Source: Sphaerospermopsis aphanizomenoides BCCUSP55
GTDB lineage: Bacteria; Cyanobacteriota; Cyanobacteriia; Cyanobacteriales; Nostocaceae
Assembly: GCF_001586785.1 (NCBI RefSeq)
Contig: NZ_LUFH02000043.1
Coordinates: 1 to 47,419 of the forward strand
Direction of reading: 5' to 3'
Length of the DNA: 47,419 nucleotides
The notes under the pieces were generated by a model that saw only the letters and a program-made list of their open reading frames with translations, ran no database searches and was not told the origin of the DNA. The translations under genes and the position numbers were made by a program. This document shows positions 42,863 through 47,419 of the stretch, piece after piece (the stretch's first letter is position 1; every line of letters starts with the position of its first letter).

Positions 42863-42970
42863 GGCAACGACCTAACAAGCATATTATTATGTTAGTTAAA
42901 TCTACATAATCTGTCAACAGAAAGAATATATCACTGAGGCGTAAACGCCTTGGTTAGCTTTCATCCCTTG

Positions 42971-43295
42971 CCTAAAGTACGTATAAGTTTTTCCGCCAAG
43001 CTCCAAAACTTAACCGTTCGGCTGACGCTCACGGCGAAGCCTCAAGGGTTTTCATCTGTTTTCTTATAAGAGAAGGCAGGAGGCAGGAGGCAGGAGGCAG
43101 TTCACAAGTCAAAAGTCAAAAGTCAAAAGTATTACCTCTTTATCAATCAAGAGGATTGAACAAGGAATAAGTTTTTTGTTTTTCCCCTTTAAAGGGGAGG
43201 CTTTTGACCCGTTTTTTTTTGGTAAGATTAATAACTTTATTCTCTATTCCCTATTCCCTATTCCCTATTCCCTATTCCCTATTCCCTTCTTACTG
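42971..43295. repeat. Repeat-rich non-coding region
   Basis: This gap contains a GGCTGACGCTCACGGCGAAGCC-like small repeat (about 43015-43042, inner part only is conserved), four GGCAGGA heptamers (about 43074-43100), AGTCAAA heptamers (about 43107-43130) and TTCCCTA heptamers (about 43243-43288). No gene is seen. Confidence 0.75.
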
Positions 43296-43625
43296 TCACC
43301 TGCTATATTCACCTAAATTTAAACCAATTACCCCCATAATTATTAAAAATATGGACATAACTTTTATGAGTGTGAAAGACTCACGAAACCAGACAATACC
43401 AATACTAGTAATAATCAGAGTACCTACCCCAGACCAAACAGCATAAACAATACTAACTTCTAGTTTTCTCAAAGAAAGCGTCAAAAAAGTTAAACAAAGT
43501 CCATAAAAAACAAAAATTAAGATCGAAGGAATTAATTTAGTAAATTCTTCAGAAAGTTTCATACAAGTTGTGCCAGAAACTTCAAAAATAATTGCTATCA
43601 TCAGGTACAGCCAACTTATTAACAT
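43296..43625 (-). CDS. SMR-family multidrug efflux protein
   Basis: This 109-residue protein has four membrane helices (EmrE/SugE type). The essential membrane Glu is at position 14 (IAIIFEVSGTTCMKLSE), and the second conserved block is LSIVYAVW-like (SIVYAVWSGVGTL). It would exchange toxic cations for protons as a dimer. The start MLISWLYLMIA is typical. Confidence 0.9.
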   Translation of the reverse strand: MLISWLYLMIAIIFEVSGTTCMKLSEEFTKLIPSILIFVFYGLCLTFLTLSLRKLEVSIVYAVWSGVGTLIITSIGIVWFRESFTLIKVMSIFLIIMGVIGLNLGEYSR

Positions 43626-43719
43626 AGCTTAAATTGCTGCTGAAAGTTCAGGATTGGGGTTTTTTAATTATCTCCACCAAACCCAAAACTTTCCATAAGC
43701 AAAAAGTCTTATATAGGAG

Positions 43720-43872
43720 GAAATAGGGAAGAGGGAATAGGATAAGAAAATTTTAGATTTTAGATTAGAGTCAACCAGAGACAATCCAAAATCCAAAATC
43801 CAAAATCCAAAATTCCTGTCCTCTACACCCTTGTTTCTTAAAAGCTGACTGCTGACTGCTGACTGCTGATAA
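43720..43872. repeat. Heptamer tandems of three kinds
   Basis: AGGGAATA-like units (about 43724-43741), ATCCAAA units (about 43782-43812) and CTGACTG units (about 43846-43868) lie between the SMR gene and the next gene. Confidence 0.78.
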
Positions 43873-43877
43873 CTATA

Positions 43878-44066
43878 TTAACCCTTTAAAGCCCTTCTAA
43901 AATTACGTCGATAGGATGGATTAGCAATAAACAAGACTGGCCATAATAAAGAAAAACCAATACGATTGGGTAGGGTTTGTGTAAAATGAGTCTTATTAAA
44001 GCCAGTCCAAAACTTCCAAGCACCAACTACATAAGCAACTATCAAACCAATAATAATTAATTTCAT
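43878..44066 (-). CDS. Small membrane protein of unknown function
   Basis: The ATG at 44066 has GGGAG nine bases upstream and gives a 62-residue protein, MKLIIIGLIVAYVVGAWKFW..., with one N-terminal membrane helix and a second hydrophobic stretch (IGFSLLWPVLFIANPSYR), ending in a basic tail (RRNFRRALKG). I do not recognise a named family. Upstream ATGs lack a ribosome site. Confidence 0.65.
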   Translation of the reverse strand: MKLIIIGLIVAYVVGAWKFWTGFNKTHFTQTLPNRIGFSLLWPVLFIANPSYRRNFRRALKG

Positions 44067-44272
44067 TGTCATTAACTCCCTTAGCAACTTCAGATAAGTT
44101 TAGTTAAAAATTACCACAGAGTAGAGAAATTCCATCCCCAAAAGACATAACTTATCAATTAGGTGATCAGATTTCGGCTTTGGAGTAGCCTGATTCTAGT
44201 TTAAATTATGTTGTAAAACTCCGCCCAATATTTAGACATTGCTGCTACTCACTATAAATACTGTTCATCAGT

Positions 44273-44409
44273 CAATACTTGTCGGTTAAGCTAAAAACAT
44301 TAAGTTAGGTAGGTTGGGTTGACCTTAGAAAACCCAACATTTACGGACTTTTGTTGGGTTGCGCTTTCTTTAGACCCAACCTACTAAAACTCTTAACTGA
44401 ACAGTATTG
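44273..44409. mobile_element. MITE-like element with GTTGGGTT double hairpin inside
   Basis: The left end CAATACTTGTCGGTTAAG (44273-44290) and the right end CTTAACTGAACAGTATTG (44392-44409) are imperfect inverted repeats, the same ends as the element at 14696-14843. The interior is a GTTGGGTT/AACCCAAC double hairpin (about 44311-44386) related to the one at 11418-11516. Confidence 0.72.
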
Positions 44410-44874
44410 GTTCATAAGTGACTCAACTTAAAAAAACGTAATCACCATAGCCCCGACTACTTTAAGAAGTTGGGATTTGATTTCGATATCCTCAGTGTTT
44501 TATGTTGAATTTTGTTGTTAATATTCATACTAAGTTGTTTTCCAAGGTAGTATATTTTTGGGAACTCCAAAGCATAAATGATCCAGTTTTTGTAATCAAA
44601 ACTACTTTTCTTCCCCAGTTCAGAAAAATAATTAATTTTTTCCCATGCCCAATGCCTCCAAGCTTCCTCAAGAGCAACTTACGTTAATATGTTTGAATAC
44701 AAGTCAGTATCAGTAGTTAGCTATCAGCAAACTTTATTTTCTTTCCCTGTATTTTTGATCAGATGTCTCTTATGGAAGTTCCTCAAATATCAAAATCCAT
44801 AGGAAACTTAAATAAAGAAGAACCATGTTTTATAACAGATTTTAATGCAGCCAGGGCTGTAAATAGGAGGTTTT
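44410..44874. other. Gene-free region upstream of the nucleotidyltransferase
   Basis: A part-copy of the CCCCGACT...AGAAGTTGGGA hairpin family is at about 44452-44476. Nothing else is recognised. TAGGAGG precedes the next ATG at good spacing. Confidence 0.5.
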
Positions 44875-47403
44875 ATGCGTGCAGTGCTAATGGCAGGTGG
44901 TTCGGGAACAAGGTTGCGTCCCCTAACTTGTGACTTACCAAAGCCGATGGTTCCTATACTAAATCGACCAATTGCTGAACATATTATCAATCTTCTCAAA
45001 CGACATCAAATTACAGAAGTTATTGCTACGTTACACTATTTACCTGATGTTCTCCGAGATTACTTCCAAGATGGCAGTGATTATGGCGTACAGATGACTT
45101 ACGCTATTGAAGAAGACCAGCCACTGGGAACAGCAGGTTGTGTAAAAAATATTGCCGAACTTTTGGATGAAACTTTTTTAGTGATTAGCGGTGATAGCAT
45201 CACAGATTTTGACCTTACCGCCGCAATTGAATTTCACAAACAAAAAAAATCAAAAGCGACTTTAATTTTAACCCGTGTTCCTAACCCAATTGAATTTGGG
45301 GTGGTAATTACGGATGAAGAAGGACGCATTAACCGCTTTTTAGAAAAACCTTCCACCAGTGAAATTTTTTCTGATACTGTCAATACTGGGACTTATATTT
45401 TAGAACCAGAAGTTTTGGAATATTTACCAGAACATACAGAATCTGATTTTTCCAAAGATTTATTTCCTTTACTACTAGCAAAAAATGAACAGATTTATGG
45501 TTATATCGCCCAAGGTTACTGGTGTGATGTGGGTCATTTAGATGCATATCGGGAAGCACAATATGACGCTTTAGCTAGGAAGGTAAAACTGGATTTTGCT
45601 TATCAAGAAACTTCTCCCGGTATCTGGGTGGGTCAAAATACTTATATTGATCCTAGTGCCAAAATTCAAAGTCCAGCCATAATTGGTGATAATTGCCGGG
45701 TTGGGGCAAGAGTACAAATTGAAGATGGCACAGTAATTGGTGATAATGTCACCATTGGTGCAGATGCTAATTTGAAGCGTCCTATAGTTTGGAATGGCGC
45801 GATTATTGGGGATGAAGCCCAGTTATCCGCTTGTGTGATTTCCCGTGGTACTCGTGTAGACCGTCGCGCTCATGTATTAGAAGCTGCTGTAATTGGTTCG
45901 CTGTCTACGGTGGGAGAAGAAGCACAAATTAGCCCTGGAGTGCGGGTTTGGCCGAGTAAAAAGATTGACTCAGGCGCAGTTTTAAACATTAACCTGATTT
46001 GGGGTAATACTGCCCAACGTAACTTATTTGGTCAACGTGGTGTGCAAGGTTTAGCTAATATTGACATCACTCCAGAATTTGCCGTGAAATTGGGCGCTGC
46101 TTACGGTTCGACTTTAAAACCCCGTTCTCAGGTGACTGTTTCCCGTGACCAACGCAATGTGTCGCGGATGGTGACTCGTTCTTTAATTGCTGGTTTGATG
46201 TCGGTAGGTGTAGATATTCAAAATCTTGATTCTACAGCTATTCCTATCACTCGCACAGTTATCCCGACAATGGGAGTAGTGGGTGGTATTCATGTGCGTG
46301 TACACCCAGACCGTCCAGATTATATCCTGATTGAATTCATGGATGGCAAGGGAATTAATATTTCTAAGGCTCAGGAAAAGAAAATTGAGGGGGCTTATTT
46401 TAAAGAGGATATGCGGAGGGCGCAGAGTCACGAAATTGGTGATGTGGCATATCCCAGCCAAGTAATAGATCGTTACTGCACTGCCTTTGAAAAGTTATTA
46501 AATGTTTCTACACTTCGCAATAGTCGAGCAAAAGTTGTCATTGACTATGTTTATGCGGTGTCTGGGGCAGTGTTACCGCAGATGTTAGATAAATTTGGGG
46601 CTGATGCGGTGGTTTTAAATGCGAGTGTCAATAAAACCGCGATGACTACTACTAGTCGGGAAGGACTGCTGACTCAGTTAGGTCATGTGGTAGAAGCACT
46701 AAAGGCTAATTTTGGGGTGCAAGTATCAGCTAATGGGGAACAACTGATTTTAGTTGATGAGTCTGGTTATCCGATTCGGGGAGAAATGCTGACGGCATTG
46801 ATGGTGGATATGATGTTAACATCTAATCCTCGCAGTTCAGTGGTTGTACCAGTTCACGCTTCTAGTGCAGCAGAACAAGTAGCACGTCGTCATGATGGTA
46901 AGGTAATTCGGACAAAAGCCAACCCAACTGCTTTAATGGAGGCTTGTCAAAAAAATCCCAATGTGGTTTTGGGTGGTAGTGGAGAAACTGGTTTTATTTT
47001 CCCGCAATTACATCCGGGGTTTGATTCCATGTTCTGCATTGCTAAATTAATTGAAATGCTGACTATTCAAGAGCGATCGCTTGTCTCTGTTCGCGCTGAG
47101 TTACCCCGTGTCATCCACAAAGATTATACCATCCGTTGTCCCTGGACAGCAAAAGGAGCGTTGATGCGTTATTTGGTGGAAACCCATCCAGCGCAGAACT
47201 TGGAATTAATCGACGGTGTGAAAATTCGTCAACCCTACGATGATAGTTGGGTGTTAGTTTTACCAGATGCTAGTGAACCAATGGTACATTTATTTGCTAA
47301 CAGCAGCGATCGTGATTGGGTCGATGATAGTTTAAGAAGCTACCGTAATCGTGTGCAGACTTTTGTAGAACGAGAACAGGAACATTACGCAGCAGAAGTG
47401 TAG
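44875..47403 (+). CDS. Sugar-1-phosphate nucleotidyltransferase fused to a degenerate phosphomannomutase domain
   Basis: This 842-residue protein has three parts. Residues 1-235 form a nucleotidyltransferase with [13 protein letters not shown] and FLEKP. Residues ~250-370 are a left-handed beta-helix of hexapeptide repeats ([16 protein letters not shown]). Residues ~385-835 resemble alpha-D-phosphohexomutase. It matches the cyanobacterial 'mannose-1-phosphate guanylyltransferase' group that would make GDP-mannose-type sugars for glycans. In the mutase part the phosphoserine motif TASHNP is replaced by VRVHPDRPD after GGIH, and the sugar-binding GExSGH is changed to GSGETGF, so mutase activity is doubtful. 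The ribosome site is TAGGAGG. Confidence 0.88.
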   Translation: MRAVLMAGGSGTRLRPLTCDLPKPMVPILNRPIAEHIINLLKRHQITEVIATLHYLPDVLRDYFQDGSDYGVQMTYAIEEDQPLGTAGCVKNIAELLDETFLVISGDSITDFDLTAAIEFHKQKKSKATLILTRVPNPIEFGVVITDEEGRINRFLEKPSTSEIFSDTVNTGTYILEPEVLEYLPEHTESDFSKDLFPLLLAKNEQIYGYIAQGYWCDVGHLDAYREAQYDALARKVKLDFAYQETSPGIWVGQNTYIDPSAKIQSPAIIGDNCRVGARVQIEDGTVIGDNVTIGADANLKRPIVWNGAIIGDEAQLSACVISRGTRVDRRAHVLEAAVIGSLSTVGEEAQISPGVRVWPSKKIDSGAVLNINLIWGNTAQRNLFGQRGVQGLANIDITPEFAVKLGAAYGSTLKPRSQVTVSRDQRNVSRMVTRSLIAGLMSVGVDIQNLDSTAIPITRTVIPTMGVVGGIHVRVHPDRPDYILIEFMDGKGINISKAQEKKIEGAYFKEDMRRAQSHEIGDVAYPSQVIDRYCTAFEKLLNVSTLRNSRAKVVIDYVYAVSGAVLPQMLDKFGADAVVLNASVNKTAMTTTSREGLLTQLGHVVEALKANFGVQVSANGEQLILVDESGYPIRGEMLTALMVDMMLTSNPRSSVVVPVHASSAAEQVARRHDGKVIRTKANPTALMEACQKNPNVVLGGSGETGFIFPQLHPGFDSMFCIAKLIEMLTIQERSLVSVRAELPRVIHKDYTIRCPWTAKGALMRYLVETHPAQNLELIDGVKIRQPYDDSWVLVLPDASEPMVHLFANSSDRDWVDDSLRSYRNRVQTFVEREQEHYAAEV

Positions 47404-47419
47404 GGTGTGGGGTGTGGGG
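47404..47419. repeat. 8-nt tandem repeat at window edge
   Basis: Two GGTGTGGG units directly follow the last stop codon, the complement of the type seen at the start of the window. Confidence 0.65.

Larger units (their letters stand above)
41577..42970 (-). mobile_element. IS200/IS605-family element carrying only tnpB
   Basis: The element holds a tnpB gene without a tnpA. At the 3' side (41577-41640) GACACTCCCC, a TGCCTAAAGGC hairpin and GGGGATTATTGG resemble the right end of such elements, interrupted by a GTTCGCGCAAGCG small repeat. At the other side, GGCGTAAACGCC (about 42935-42950) is a hairpin near the left end. Exact ends are uncertain. Confidence 0.7.

Noticed and set aside
43074-43288. 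Possible CRISPR array
   Set aside because: The repeats are contiguous 7-base units without spacers.
43204-43446. 80-codon plus-strand frame
   Set aside because: It is made of TTCCCTA heptamers and the antisense of the SMR gene.
44502-44687. 61-codon plus-strand frame in the intergenic region
   Set aside because: No ribosome site, no domain, composition like non-coding DNA.

Overview
This window comes from a cyanobacterium, most probably a filamentous heterocyst-forming one (Nostocales). The signs are many GCGATCGC (HIP1) octamers, a magnesium-chelatase ChlD gene, a high-light-inducible (HliP-type) protein, a bilin-type GAF photoreceptor kinase, a DUF2358 protein, xisH/xisI genes, and abundant heptamer tandem repeats and small dispersed repeats of the kind known from Nostoc-type genomes. 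No species can be named from the sequence alone. No tRNA, rRNA or CRISPR array was seen.

Layout. 1-8.8 kb is mostly housekeeping: an acetolactate-synthase-like ThDP enzyme, a divergent Zn/Mn ABC importer (permease and ATPase on -, binding protein on +), a small hypothetical protein, an MscS channel, and S-adenosylhomocysteinase with a clear terminator. 8.8-20.5 kb is an accessory island around chlD. It holds a restriction-modification pair whose cytosine-C5 methyltransferase is circularly permuted, a xisH remnant, a hicAB pair with a nonsense-truncated hicA, a Phd-XisI fusion, a PIN toxin/antitoxin pair, an HNH gene with a small partner, one broken and one intact Uma2 gene, a second xisHI locus with a dead xisH, and a HEPN-RNase III fusion. 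20.5-27 kb holds two c-di-AMP (ydaO-type) riboswitches. The first precedes a nitrate/bicarbonate/sulfonate-type ABC transporter; the second precedes a universal-stress-like gene and an ArsB/NhaD/SLC13-type permease.

27.2-32.7 kb has an HliP gene, a 1009-residue membrane protein built from ~97-residue repeats, and then six perfect DnaA boxes upstream of dnaN, which is almost certainly the chromosomal origin. 32.8-39.3 kb, all on the minus strand, carries a three-GAF photoreceptor histidine kinase, an ArsA/GET3-like ATPase with an Hsp20-like tail, a DUF2358 protein and an ABC-2 exporter. 39.6-47.4 kb carries a Tat-targeted amine-oxidase-fold enzyme with an embedded Rieske domain, a tnpB insertion element disrupted by a small dispersed repeat, an SMR efflux protein, a small membrane protein, and a sugar nucleotidyltransferase fused to a degenerate phosphomannomutase domain.

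The most notable points are the permuted methyltransferase, the HEPN-RNase III fusion, the repeated pattern of dead xisH with living xisI (one copy fused to an antitoxin domain), the paired c-di-AMP riboswitches, the oriC, and small repeats caught inserted inside larger repeats and inside a transposon gene. All calls come from reading the sequence; no database search was run.
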